The notes under the pieces were generated by a model. That model was not told the DNA's origin. It ran no database searches and was given only the letters and a program-made list of their open reading frames with translations. 64,000 bases of DNA from Jaapia argillacea MUCL 33604 (taxonomy: Eukaryota; Basidiomycota; Agaricomycetes; Jaapiales; Jaapiaceae), in contig KL197712.1 in assembly GCA_000697665.1 (NCBI GenBank), positions 939,412-1,003,411 of the forward strand, read 5' to 3'. Both the position numbers and the translations under genes were made by a program. Positions 1-14,043 of this stretch are shown here, one piece after another; the first letter of the stretch is position 1, and each line of letters opens with the position of its first letter.

Positions 1-2004
<2,004 letters not shown>

Positions 2005-2178
2005 ATCATCAGAGAATTAGAAAAAGTGTAGAAAGTGAGACAACAACGCGGGGCTGAGGCGTAAATGAGGACGCGTACGTACCAAGTTAACCTTCTCACG
2101 CCACAATCACAGCTTGGTCCTCGTCCCCTCAACCTAATTGTCTACTAATCAGCAGGTCCCAGTGCAGTTCTTGATGAT
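2005..2178. promoter_or_regulatory. Short divergent intergenic region between UBP12-like and CCZ1 genes
   Basis: Only 174 bases separate the two start codons, which point away from each other. The segment must therefore hold both promoters and both 5' leaders. No TATA box is evident, as is usual for housekeeping genes. Co-regulation is inference. Confidence 0.6.
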
Positions 2179-5100
2179 ATGAGCAGACTACCCCCCGGAT
2201 TACTCTATCTAACCATCTACAATCCGACATTACCCCCAGCCCAACCCAACCCAGACGACGAAGATGCTGAGGAGCAAGCCCACATTCTCTTCTACACAGC
2301 TCGTGAGCGGGCAGTCTCCCGTGACAGGATCCTCAGACAAGTAGGCCTCGTTAAGGCCCTGGTCAACTTTACTGAGTGAGTAACCAACTACTCTTTTCCG
2401 TGTTATACTTATTGATGTCTTTCCAGGATGTTTAACCTCGACCAAATCTGTGAGAACGTCCATTCACAATCACGTCGCATGGTCGTCCTATCCCCTGAAC
2501 CAAATTTCTGGTTACACGCAGTATGTACTCATATTATGAATGCTTAACTGGTGTTATATTAATCCTGTAGGGTCGTACAGTGCTTTGAGCTCGCAAAGAC
2601 TCCACGACCCCCTGCCCCGAAGCCCAAAGGAAAAGGGAAGGAGAAGGAACCTCAGGCGAAGGGTAACGATGCTCCTTTCGACTACCATGATAGCTCCCTA
2701 CACGATGGAGCGTTGAAGGCGTATCTACTTCGAGGTTACGAAGAATTCAAGGTCGGCCTTCTATCCAGTATCTCTTCGGCATGGTGATAAATGTGGAAAA
2801 TTAGTTGACACACGGGTCATTCACATCAATCCTATCCACCCTTGGCCAACAAGCCTTAGAAGCACAAATAGAGCGGTTTTTTACGGTCTGGGCATGGAAA
2901 TGGGACATAGAAGAGGATTCGGAGTTCGGTGATCATCTCGGTATGTTCGACCTTCCTTCAATTCGACCCCTTGCCTTAGAGCGCGGCTCCGTGAGCACCA
3001 TCATCGCAATGTTGATACGACCCCATAGGCGTTCCCTTGCATCCTTACCATCGTACACTTCTACCCCTGCTCGACTCCTTCTCATCATCCTCATCATCGC
3101 TCTTACACCCTTCATCTCCCCCTTCATCCGATACCAACTCGACTCCCTCTCCGCCAGCATCTCTGACCCCACTCCTCTTAATTCCACCTCACATTGTCCC
3201 GTCCACATCATACACCTCCCACTCCGCGCCTTATTCAAACAGCCTACCCCGACATCTCCTCACTGTAATCTCGCCGTCCCACCATTTCCCTTCCATACCT
3301 ACCGCTGGTAACAGTAGAAGGGGCATGCAGGCCCTCGGCAACCAGCTCGTTCCGAATAGCAAGAATGGAGCTGTTCGTCACCTCCCACCTTCCTTATCCA
3401 AGCAAACGTCTTCATCCTCCACGAAGACTGCCTCTGCTACCGACGAGACCAGTACCATCCGGACAGACGACACCATCAAGGGAACATCAAACAACCCTCC
3501 TGATCCCTCACCACCTCCGCGCCCACCCCAAGCCGTGAGCAATAGTACGATTCCCGGGACCTCCGAGAAGGCATTCCTGACAATGTCAAAGATGAACGCA
3601 GCCATAGACGTGAGGAACTGGAATTGGCCTGGCTACCTGAGCTTTGGGAAAGGGTTTGGGAGGAAGGTTAGTATGCCGGCGTTGATCCCGCCTGTTCCGA
3701 GTGTCCCCAATGTTGGCGCCTTGGTTGGGATTCTGAGTGGGGAAGATAAGGGGACCGAGGGGGATATCAAAGCCGCGGACGGGGAGTTCAAAGTTGGCGT
3801 CGGCAATGGAAAAAGCGTTGTGGAGGGGGCACATGAGAATGGGAAACTGGTAGAAAAGGGAAGAGATCCTCCAAACGTCGATTTGGGATCGGAAACCAAT
3901 GTTGACCAGGAGGTTGGTGGTGAGATTGGATCCAATGGCGAACCCGGAGGTCGGGAATCAGAGACAGAGAAACTTAGCAAGGACGTGCATCCAGAGGTGG
4001 ACACACAAGCTTTAGAAGATGCAATATCTGAATCCAACGGATCTACGCTTTCGTTCGCCTTAGGACACCTACAGTCTGAACCGGAGGCATCAACAGGACC
4101 ACCTTCATCAGCCACCCCTTCGTCACCTCTTCCATCTTCATCGTCAACGTCACCCTCCCTTCTGCACTCCCCTATCGATATATCAAGCACAGATGCAACC
4201 CTGCCGTCCCCGCCCAGACCTTCTCCGAACCCTCTCGAGACACAAACCCGGGAAGAGCCATCGGCCTCCACCTCCACTTCGACAATAACCATTCGCCCCA
4301 AACCCAATACAAGCGAGTGGGACGACCACCGTGCTCCGACTCTCAACGGAACTCCTACCGATTCATCCGCGGCTCCTTCTGTTTCGATCTCAATATCATC
4401 GACCGTCCCTTCCGTTTTCTCTCCTTCAGTCACAACCACCATACCCTCATCAAGTGCGGACCAGTCTATGATCACCAAGACAATGGAATCCCTTCTTTCG
4501 TCTCCGCCCTCACCAGCTGGACCAACCCTGGACACCTCCCCATCATCTCCTACCATTATTGAACCCTCCTCCGACCTCATCCCTCCATCCAACGCATCCA
4601 CCGACGCGCTTTCAACCAGGGAGACCTCTTCGCCTACACATGCAGGCGACCCATCCATCGGCACTCCCGTGTCGTCATCCCAGGTTTCCATCGCCCCTCC
4701 TCCCATGTTTGAGTGCACGAATGTCTACCTTTCTGGCGAAGCCGGTGATGGTGGTGGTCTGGATACGAGGCGCAGGAGGGTGCTGTACCTTACTGTGAGT
4801 CTCCTTCTCCATAGAATCGATTATTTCTGTGCTCATCACCTGGCGTTGCTCAGCAACATGACCTCACTCTCGTCCTCATCTGGGGAGAAGATGATGATTA
4901 TGAAGAAGAGCGACTCGTCCCGTTCGCCGAGAAGGCTAGCACTATCCTTGGAGACCTCCGCAAGGCCATTGATAGGGAGGACGAGAAGTCCCGGTAAGCA
5001 ATGTCCGACACGATGCTCACGCCATCGACTAAAGTCAGTTACAGTGAAGGTGCCGAAGGTCAACTGACGTCCGTGGCAAAGATCCTGCAACCCAAAGATC

Positions 5101-5468
5101 GACACGTCGTTTGCACGCCCAATGGATTCACTGCGTCCAGCTCAGGGTTCAAGTCAACTTCGGAGCATCTATACAGCGCTCAGCAGTTACTTGACCGGTA
5201 CGTCTTCCCCGAGTTTGACGCATCTACCGCTAACGAAATTGGTCCTGACGACATTCCCTTCTCTACAAACAGAGATCCAGATATCCTGGAAATCTTCTCC
5301 CGTAGCCAGAACCCACAACACTGGCACATCGCTCGTCGGGGACTAGGTGCAGATAAGGAAGGCAATCAGATTCCGGGTCAGGTGTATATGGAGGTAGAGA
5401 GGAAAGAGACTAGTCTCACCGATGTTGATAATGAGGTTGCTGGAGTTGCAAAGAGGTTTATCAATTAG
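2179..5468 (+). CDS. CCZ1: Vacuolar fusion protein Ccz1 (Mon1-Ccz1 Rab7/Ypt7 GEF subunit)
   Basis: Ccz1 with Mon1 activates the Rab7 homologue Ypt7 on late endosomes, vacuoles and autophagosomes. Seven exons read through in frame: 2179-2375, 2427-2520, 2581-2751, 2805-2940, 3029-4794, 4854-4993 and 5039-5468, giving about 977 residues. The first longin region is clear: PPGLLYLTIYNPTLPP, then DEDAEEQAHILFYTARERAV, then MFNLDQICENVHSQSRRMVVL and FWLHACFELAKTP. The large fifth exon carries a Ser/Pro/Thr-rich low-complexity insert (roughly 3300-4700) before a conserved end (QHDLTLVLIWGEDDDYEEE, later HWHIARRGLGADKEGNQIPG). Yeast Ccz1 is shorter, and the insert explains the difference. Long antisense frames over exon 5 are shadows of its biased composition. 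The first longin region makes the identity good; the central part is poorly conserved. Confidence 0.88.
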
Positions 5469-7667
5469 TGACTAATTTGTGCAAGTCCGTTCGTGTGAGC
5501 GTCGTGTATTCTCTGTAGATAGACCTGTGTCCTAGATATGAGATGATCGCACACATCTATCGCCGTGGTGGTTGTGGGACATTTAATCTCAAACGCACCG
5601 AGTATGCCAGTCCACACTGTTCCATTTGCGGGCTCCCCTTCCAATGAACGACATTGGACAGAGTAACATGCAAAAGAAAGGTGAGAAGGTTCCTCCGAAG
5701 AGGGACCAGTGGAAAAAATTGGATTGGCTTGTTGCTCCGAAGAGACGAACAGCGCCGTGAAAGGGACGGCCCTTGGAAAAGCGCAATTCTGAGGAACGCG
5801 ATGCACAGCCTGCGTGATAGAAGATACCGGAACAAAGACATCAGGCATGTAAGGCGCCAACGAAGACGGTATCAGGTGCAGGTGAACAGTGCTGGGTGAA
5901 CTTACTTGTCACCGACAAGCAGGATTTCGTCCGACTATCCAAGCTTGCAGTGTAGCAGCACATGCGGAAAAGCGACCCCCAAGTTTCCAACCGTTCAAGC
6001 TAGCACTACGAGATGGTGCTCGAAGACATTGTTTGCGGGATTGGAGTGGACAAGCAAGTGGGTCGACAAGAGGCTACCTCCGCAATTAGGACGGCACGTA
6101 GAAAGGTGGCACAGGAGACATCGGCAAGCTGGAGATGAAAGCATTGGAGAAGCGACACGTCGTCGTAGTCGAGGCATCGTGCCAGATAGTGAAAGTGAAA
6201 CACTAGATCAGATGGGAAGCAAGATAGCGGGCAAGATTCCAGGTGAAGGCACAGATAAAGCAGTAGAGAACAAGAAAAAGCCGAGCAGACCTGAACAAGG
6301 ATAATAAGTGGCGTGTGGTGGGATTTTGGATCTGACATCCATCGTCAAAACGCTAGTTTCATCCACGAAACTCAACATACCCATTATAGATTTGTTGAAA
6401 ATGCAGTATCGCCTTAGACGATTGAAACGAGGCGTCCAGACCGCTTGACGGAGTCAAAACAACGAGTGAGGGCATCTCATGATGACAAGGTTTGAGACTT
6501 TGAGCAACACTTGATTTCCAAGGAGTTCAGGAGGACGAGGGAGTTGAAGTGCAGCAAATAGCAACCAGAATATGCCAGAAATAACACAAAGAGGTAAACC
6601 AGTGACCGCGGGCACGACGCTGAGTGGTGAGGAACAGTCAAGTGTCGAGCCGACGCCAACATTGCTCCTGCAGGTTCCTGCGACTGAATTCCGAGGGTCA
6701 GAGTGATACAGGGATCAAACTGGCGACATCAACGCACCAGGGTCAATGTCCCACACTTCCTCCAACAAGGTTAATAACAGCGAGGCAACGTAGTTTGAGG
6801 ACGCATATAGCAAGCAAAACGACTTCGGATGCGCAGCAAATGAGACACCAGGCTATCCTTGACCTTGAAAAGTCATCCTCTTCAACTGTCGAATGCATCG
6901 TAGGTATTCCGGGCTTGGGTTTGGGGGGTTGGCAGGGGGTACAGAGTGGGGGCTAGATGAGCTCGTGAGAAACAGAAGAGTACACCAGCAGTGAGGCCAG
7001 ACTCCTCCAGACTCCTGAAAGGTCGGTGCACTCGAGAGAGGTCCATTTTAAGGTTGGACCGGACGCTTCTAGTTGAGCCCCTCGATGAGACAGTCGACAG
7101 TAAATTGCAGATTTGGCAATGTTTTCTGTTCCTGTCGATGGTACGGTGTGGTCGACGGCGTCGCGTTCTGGACATGAGCATCGATGGCAGGTTAGTTGTC
7201 GCCACCTGGGGAGAAGAGCTCGCCAGAAGTCAATGAACTAGAGAGCATAGGTCGTCGCCATTGGCCCGAGGACGTTTGTGTGCCAGGAATTCCAGAGCTG
7301 TAGTGATGAAGGGACGTGAGAGTAGGAGGAGAGAAGTGGGGAAGGAAACGGGAGGTGGGCCTCCACCTTTATAGAGATTGGGAAGCGGAGGTTGAAAAGT
7401 CAAAGCAATCGAAGACCAAAGCGAAATCAACCAAACTGCGAAAGTCCACAACGCCAGCCACATAGGTGCCCAAAACGGGTCTGCATTTTCCCTTTATGGA
7501 AGGATCGCAACGAAAGAAGCACTGCAGCCAGGCACAGCACACAGCCACGGGGAAGCAAAGCTTGAAGTGCCACAGGCACCGAGCCGGGCGAAAGCGTTTG
7601 GGCAGCATGCGTGATAGTAGCCCCCACCACGAGGAATGCTAATAAAAAATATTCGGAGCAAGATAGA
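5469..7667. other. 2.2 kb without a recognisable gene
   Basis: All frames here are short, overlap one another on both strands and show no family motif or consistent splice pattern. The stretch lies between the 3' end of CCZ1 and the 3' end of COQ3, so it is flanked by two gene tails. It could hold a non-coding transcript or an eroded gene. I see no repeat structure or terminal inverted repeats. Confidence 0.4.
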
Positions 7668-8886
7668 TTACAATGGCTTTCTCACCCAGAATAAATAGTT
7701 ACACTGAGCAGACGGCGCCAGCAAGCTACCACCCCGAGGAGCAAGAACCCATTCACCCCGCCAAGGAACATAAACCATCCCGCGCACTTCTGCCTCTGTT
7801 CGAGTGGGTAACCCATGCTCATAGGTTCTCGATATCCAAGGCCGACCAGACTCTCCAGCGACGGAGGGTTTTCTGTATTTTTGAAAGAATGATATCAATT
7901 CAGATGGGTTCACGTATTTGGCGTGTGTGTGTGTCCCGGACGTCACTTTTTGAAGTACTTGTTCGGCCATGAAGATGGTCAGAAAATAGGAGAGGGGTGT
8001 GCGAGCAATCGTGGATAGGAACAAGTGTCCGCCAGGCTTCAAGTCGAAATCGTCAGATTGCCTTCCGAACGAACAGACATCAAAATGAGAACATGCTTAC
8101 CTTCACCAACTCAGCGCAGGTTTCCAGGAAGCCAGCGGGGTTGTCTACGTGTTCAAGCACCTCCATTGAACAGACGGCGTCGTATCGTTTTGGTTCTTGC
8201 AAGAGGTCTTCTGCGGCTGCGTGTCGGTAAGTCAGGGACCCTGCTCTTGAAGTTGGCCTAGTTGACGAGGAAGGGAAAGTATCTGGCGAAAGTTGTGGGT
8301 CAGCCGACGCGTGGAGGGAAGCGATCGCCACATTGGAAGAGGACGCGTCGATGCCGAGTGTATGCGCGCCAGAGCGTGCAAGACTCTATTCCAAGGAGGA
8401 GGTCGAGAACTGTCAGGTGAAGCCACGAACAGAAGTACACCGAGATGGTCGCACCTCGGACAAGAGCCCACCTCCACATCCAACATCCAACACGTCCAAC
8501 CCCTGCATCACCTTCACATGATCCCCTTCGTCCTGACCTCCCCTATCAAAGCGAAATCCGTCCTTCTCATACTCTCCATCCCTCTTCACTTCCAGCAACT
8601 TCTCCCGAATAAACTGCATCCTAACGGGATTCATTCGATGCAAGAATGAGAACTCCCCTTGTTCGTCCCACCATTGCGAAGAGAGCTTAGAAAAGAAGGC
8701 GATTTCGGATGGGTTGATTGTCGAGGTTGCTTCGGTTTGGGAAGCGGGTGTGGATAAACAACGGGAACGAGGAGTATGGAGTGCAAGAGGACGGAGTACT
8801 GAGATTGCTCGATGAGTGTTCCTACTTGAGGAAGTTGACTTTGGTGTGATCGCGACAGTACAGCGGGGGACTTGCCAGAGAGACAT
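7668..8886 (-). CDS. COQ3: Ubiquinone biosynthesis O-methyltransferase, mitochondrial (Coq3)
   Basis: Coq3 performs both SAM-dependent O-methylations of the coenzyme Q ring at the inner mitochondrial membrane. Three exons (8886-8455, 8385-8101, 8036-7668) give about 361 residues. The N-terminus is rich in Arg, Ser and Thr and lacks acidic residues, as expected of a mitochondrial presequence. Next come FFSKLSSQWWDEQGEFSFLH and LHRMNPVRMQFI, signatures of UbiG/Coq3. The SAM site is VLDVGCGGGLLSE, continued across intron 1 as SLARSGAHTLGIDAS. YDAVCSMEVLEHVDNPAGFL and PGGHLFLSTIARTPLSYFLT follow. The tail CNYLFWVRKP is typical. Start and length fit the fungal family. Both introns are GT-AG and in phase 0. 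Confidence 0.94.
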
Positions 8887-9674
8887 TCCGAGTCAAAGCC
8901 GTTCTTCGACGGTCGAACCCGAGCAGACTGTTTGGAGAGGTTGCGTAGGTGGACGAGTTGTAGGTGTCGACCTCAGAAAGTCAATTCGTTCTCCCGCGGC
9001 AGCCGGCTATAGCAAGACTGAACCTTGTTTCCACACCATGCCTCTCATTCACAGTATTTCAAGGCGAGCAATGTTCTGCGTGTGGACTTCTAACTCCTCC
9101 ACCCAAAAAGGCTATAATTCAGTGCGAGTTCATTTCCACTGAGCTGTTGGACCTGCTCCTATTATCCAACTTGCCACACCCTAACTGTATCGCAATACAG
9201 ATGACCTCAGCCTCGAGTCGGACACATCGTTTCTGGACCAGTTGAAGGTCTACATAGCACAGAGACTCAGAGTGACGTTCCTACATTGCTAGTATTCCAA
9301 CGGGAGAGGTCCGGCTATACCCTTAGCACCTCGACGATGGGTATTGGAGCTCACTGTACGAGGGCGAACATGACCACTTCGCCGGAATGGTTTCCACTCC
9401 TCTCATCAATGCGTGACTCAGTGACAACCACAGTGCCGGATGCATTTCTTCGTAGTACGCTGTATATGCTATGCACTGTTCAGCAGCGACATAATCTCGA
9501 GGAAAGGGATAAATACACGCGTGCTCTCGATATCTTTGACCTCCCCAAAGTTCCGCATGCTGAGGCGGCACAAATATCTTGGTCTATCAATCCCAATCCG
9601 AGATTTTAAGAAATCTCCAGAGGTTCCGATTGACGTTAGCAGTGGCTTGGAGGCGGACCTGGAGAGAATCATAT
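8887..9674. other. Intergenic, no gene seen
   Basis: The stretch holds the COQ3 promoter side and the 3' flank of family copy A. Around 9600-9674 (AAATCTCCAGAGGTTCCGAT and GGCGGACCTGGAG) it matches the 3' flanks of copies B, C and F, so the duplication unit of the family includes its 3' flank. Confidence 0.5.
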
Positions 9675-11203
9675 TCAGTATTTTGATTGTTCAAGACTGT
9701 ATGAAAGGGTTTCAAGGTCTACCTCAGTGATCTCCTCATCATCTGAAAGGCCCCAAAAAAGTGTCGAGAGAACAGGCGAAATCCTGGCAAACGAGTCTAA
9801 GTACGGGAGACAGATCATACAATAGACACGTACGAATAGACCCCCTTGTCATTGCTTTCTCGAATTGAGAAGTCAAATGCTTGGGAGGTGGCCCTAGTGA
9901 CGTTGCAACCAACGATCGGATCGCCCACGCTGACCTTGCAAGCCCCAAACGGGTATAAGTGAACACAAAGACATTGACTGTTCCTATGGCATCTAAACCT
10001 GAATCCACCGTCGCCACAAGTTTCGACGTTCCACTAAAATGAAGCGGGTTAGCTCTGGGATCTAATGATCGTTGATTGAGAGGGACATACGATGGTCGTG
10101 GGATGGAGCTTGCGCGTGGCACGAAGAAGGGTGCGGTCCATAGATTCTGGGGCGTGGACAAGGTGTCCCGAGCGCAGGTTTTGGATGCGATATCTACCAT
10201 CAAGAACCGGCCCACTCCAGGCGAGAGCTTCTAACTCTGGGAGCGAAGTGACATCCTGGACCGGACTATCGATTTCGAGCCCCTCGTCGTCAGATACTGA
10301 ATCAAGCCGCTCGGGTAAGCGGGGTGAACTTGGCGAGGGGATAATATCGAGATGATCATCGGGTTCTGCATCGACCGCATTGGCAACGGGAGCGGAGGCC
10401 AGGGTCTTCTGGAGGCCTTCGGTTTGGCTGAACGAACCGTCCAACTTTCCCAATAACTGGAGCTCGAAGAATTGTTCAATATACTTCGTGGCATCCTCCA
10501 ATTCGGAGTTATCCCACGATGTCCGCTCAAGGGCTGCAAGATGGGAGAAAGTTTGGAAGTGGGAGAAGGCCATGGCGTCCCATTCGTCCGCTCCCCTCGA
10601 CCCCCTAGAGTGAGCTAAAAACTCTTCAAACTTCCCCACCTGGCTCTCCTTGTGCAGCATCTGGAATCGACAGTGGTTCGACCCGATACACCTCACCAGA
10701 TTTCTCCAAAGGCATCCTGCATACCACCAGCAGTTGTATGACCAGACCCTGTACTCGTCGGCTGCCTTTGCGATTACCTCGAGAAGAACCGTTATATGTC
10801 GGAGGTCGATGTCTGTACGGCTCACTGCGATGTGGGCTATGGTTCGATCGCCCGAATGCTGAGCAGCGACGGAACTGCCACATATTGAGACCGTGTCTCT
10901 ACAATTCGACCCAAGCCCCAACCAAGAACCGAATATCTTGAACCACGAATTGGTGTCACGCTCGAGGCGAAGGGTGGTGTCGTGGGAGGGATTTGGATTG
11001 GATATATCGCCGAATGTGAGTAGGATATACTCGTGGGACGGGAAGCCAGGTTCTTTCACCCAGCTGATTTCTCGAATGAAGACCTGGTCTGCGATGCCTT
11101 GTAGATCGAGAGAGGTGGCCCAAGCGATAAACCGCTTGACGCTGAGCTTCTCTGTCGCAGAACGACGGGAATGCAAACTGGAGAAAGGGCCTTCAACAGG
11201 CAT
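9675..11203 (-). CDS. Family copy A: NC/His permuted-papain-like head plus beta-trefoil-like tail
   Basis: Function is unknown. Exons 11203-10091, 10033-9834 and 9783-9675 give about 473 residues, with GT-AG introns in phases 0 and 2 at the same places as in copies C, F and H. The head contains FIREISWVKEPGFPSHEYIL with H57, then ERDTNSWFKIFGS, SNCRDTVSI, and YRVWSYNCWWYAGCLWRNL with C158. Next are GSNHCRF, DEWDAMAFSHFQTFSHLAA and a linker ending in FSQTEGLQKT. After an acidic Ser/Pro linker the tail begins AWSGPVLDGRYRIQNLRSG. It ends FDFSIRESNDKGVYSISP then LFWGLSDDEE. The His-to-Cys order and spacing of about 100 residues resemble LRAT/PPPDE permuted papain folds (inference). The tail resembles single beta-trefoil domains such as ricin-B or mushroom protease inhibitors (inference). 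There is no signal peptide, so the protein is probably cytosolic. Confidence 0.85.
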
Positions 11204-11389
11204 TGATACTGAGGTTTAGGCGGTAGGGAGATGTTCAGATGAGGAGAGGTGTCAGTGATATGAAACTGTTGAATGCCAGGCATAATATATAGGTAGATCC
11301 AGCAGTAAGGGCAAGGGGTGATCAACCTCACTTCCAAGTCCGGCGATGGCGACTTCTCCGAGGTTTCTGATCATCCGAGTCTTGGGGTT

Positions 11390-11960
11390 GTGACTGCTAC
11401 CTCTATCTACTCCTTTTGCTCCTTCTGCTGCACTCGTCAATTGTGACTGGCCGACCGTGGTAGCACGATGGCTCTGTCTATCTAGTCATCTGTTCTAAGC
11501 CATAATTCCGCGAGCCTGTACCTCGAACCCTTGTGGATGTCCATCACGGCTCCACCGCGAACTTTCATTTCCTTCTGTTGCATAGACACGACCCTCTCTT
11601 TACAACAATGCATCGGGACAAGGTCTCAAACACGTCCCAAATACAACATTTACCACACTATTATGGCTTTCAGAAATGAATCCAATCAATCAATCTGTCC
11701 GTCTACCTATGGCCTTCCATTATGATGCATCTATATATACAGCTTCACAAACCTTACTATCCTAACACTGCAGCAACTATCCCCCCAATGTCCTATATCC
11801 ATGGGAGGTCGAACCCGAGAGAGAGGCCCGACGATCTCTTGTGCCCGAAGTATAGAAGTGACACAGATTTGAACGAACAATGGGTGTGATGAAGAGACCC
11901 CGGTCTCTGTGGCTCTCTATCCTACCTGATTCAAGAAAGTCAATGGCGTAAGTTAACTTG
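11390..11960. repeat. Duplicated intergenic block, first copy (partner 15740-16300)
   Basis: This block aligns over several hundred bases with 15740-16300. Shared strings include ATGGCTTT(C/T)AGAAATGAAT, CCGTCTACCTATG and CACGACCCTCTCTTTACAA versus CACAACCCTCTCTATACAA. It lies downstream of copy B and its partner lies downstream of copy C. The tandem duplication that made B and C therefore carried gene plus flank. Divergence is moderate, with many substitutions and small gaps. Confidence 0.75.
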
Positions 11961-13109
11961 TTTGGCGGTGCACCATCCTGCTATGAAACCACTCCCCCGA
12001 ATACCCCTTGCCCCATATTTATACAACTTGAAGCTCTCTCTCTCGGTCGAGCCAGTCTCCCCAAACCGGGAGTTTGATAAATCTCCAGTAGTTCCGATCA
12101 TCGTGAGGATCGGATTGGAGGAGGACCTGGAGGAGTCATCTTGGCAACTCAAGCGGTACGAAATCGGTTCAATGCCCACCCTGGTGCCCTCTTCGTCATC
12201 CGAAAGGCTCCAAAATAATCCTGAGTTTGTAGGCGAAATCCTAACACAAGACTGTGCATGAACAACAAAGATGAGTACAGTCACTTACTTATATATGCCA
12301 GGTCTATCCTTGATCTCTGTGACAGTGAAATTGGACTTTGTGGACGGTTTTGAGTATAAGAAGGTGTAACCAACGATCGCATAAGTGTGGTAAGGAAGCA
12401 AGAAACAGTAGAGTCGTTGTCTGGTCACACTACATGTAAACACTAGTGTGCCGTCAAACCACTTGTGACTTCCCACTAAAACCAAACCAACTGGTTAGCC
12501 TTGTGGTGCTGAGAGTTGCTTGATGGAGAATGACATACTTTAGTCGTGAAATAGGGCTTGGATGTGGCACAAAGAGGGGTGGAATCCCGAATTCCTGGAA
12601 CGTGGGCCAGGAGGCCCGAGGACAAGTGTTGGATGGGATAGTGACCATCATAAATCGGCCCTGTCCACGCAAGGGTTTGAAACTCTTGGACTGTTGCTTC
12701 ATCGTGGACAGAACGATCCGGCTCTGCCTGGCACCACTCGGATGTCGCAGCAACCGCACCGTGGAGCGGTAAACGGTGTGAAGGGATGAAAGCTGGCGAG
12801 GGGCTATAATGAATAATTGGCGAGGGTGTATGATGAATAATAGGAGTTTCTGTCATAGCCTGGTTGACAAATGGATGGTAGTCTGATAACTTCTGGAGGC
12901 CTTCCGCTCGGCTGAACTGGCCCTTGAACTTGTCCGATACCAGGTGCTCGAAGAACAGCTCAATATACTTCGTAGCTCCTTCCAACTCGGAGTTGCTCCA
13001 CGCGGCGCGTTCAACAGCTGCCAGGTGGGAGAAAGTTTGGAAGCGAAAGAAGGTCACGGCGTCCCATTCGTCCACTCCCCTCGACCCACTAGATTCGGCT
13101 AGGAACTTC

Positions 13110-13923
13110 GGCTCTGGTGCGGTTCCTGGTACATAGGAATAGCCGCATTTGGACTAAAAAATAGCTACATTTGGACGATTTGAAATACTGTCCAAAAGCA
13201 GCTATCCACTGAGATAGCTGCTTTTAGCTATGTCACATGACCAAATGGCACATCCCGAAAACCTAATAAGGCTCACCAGCATGGGAGCCATGTGGCACAG
13301 CTTCCAATTGTGGCTCGACGCTCCAAATCTTGGTTTTTGAGCTCATTTCTCAATGGTTTCCCTCTGTTCCTTTTGTAAAGTCAAAAGTATTTATCATCTG
13401 ATACTATCCAAATGGCTATGCCAAATTTATCAATTTTTTGGAGCTGAATTTATGCTTTTCGATGTGAGAAAAGCATGAGGATAAGGATTCTTGCTTCCTG
13501 GGAGTCCTGTCACTGAGGGAGATTTTTTTGTCCAGCTAAGTATGAAATTGAACAGCATTCAGGAGGGATGTGGAAATTTTCAGTATCCAAACAAACAGGA
13601 AATTGAATGATTTTCATCACATTTTCACTGCAGAAAGGGGGTCAAGGGAAACCACTCTGAGAAACATCTGGAGAGTGTACTCCTCGGAAAACAAAAATTT
13701 TCGACATTTTTCAAGGATTTTACATGCCCTGAATATGACCCAATGGGTAGATTGACATCTGGACGAGGTGCTCTGAACTGGGATTGAACATGGGGCCTGC
13801 AGGAAAACACATCAAAATAATAAAATAGCACTCTAGTCCACTCCACCACACCATCTTATATTATTGATAGAACAGGGAGTTTTTGATTGTTTCAGCCCAT
13901 GTACCAGACATGACTCCAGAGCC
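13110..13923. mobile_element. TIR element 1 (hAT-like, non-autonomous) inside copy B
   Basis: The ends are inverted repeats: GGCTCTGGTGCGGTTCCTGG at the left and, reverse-complemented from the right, GGCTCTGGAGTCATGTCTGG, each continuing into TACAT. Flanking octamers GGAACTTC (13102-13109) and AGAACTTC (13924-13931) match at 7 of 8 bases, fitting the 8-bp target duplication of hAT elements. The 814-bp body is AT-rich compared with its host, has no transposase frame and contains a hairpin near 13197-13230 (AGCAGCTATC...GATAGCTGCT). Comparison with sibling copies confirms that the bases between the flanks are extra. hAT assignment rests on target-site length only. Confidence 0.75.
13762..13855 (-). 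other. Degenerate tRNA-like / Pol III promoter-like segment within TIR element 1
   Basis: On the minus strand GTGGTGGAGTGGACTAGAGTGC resembles a tRNA A box and D-arm. About 40 bases later GTTCAATCCC resembles a B box (T-loop). Stems pair poorly, so this is not a working tRNA. It could be the head of a tRNA-derived SINE or a chance match. Confidence 0.3.
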
Positions 13924-14043
13924 AGAACTTCTTCAACTTCTCCATCTGGCCCTCCCTTTCGATCAGTTCGAACTGATAGTGGCTGGATCCGATGCACCTC
14001 GCCAGATTTATCCATAGACATCCTGCATACCACCAGCAGTTGA

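Noticed and set aside
3633-4718. Long minus-strand frame over CCZ1 exon 5
   Set aside because: It is the antisense shadow of a Ser/Pro-rich exon. Its Gly/Val/Glu-rich translation is compositional, and the plus strand joins well-supported exons.
9440-9730. Plus-strand frame opposite the 3' end of copy A
   Set aside because: Shadow of the family's third exon and conserved 3' flank.
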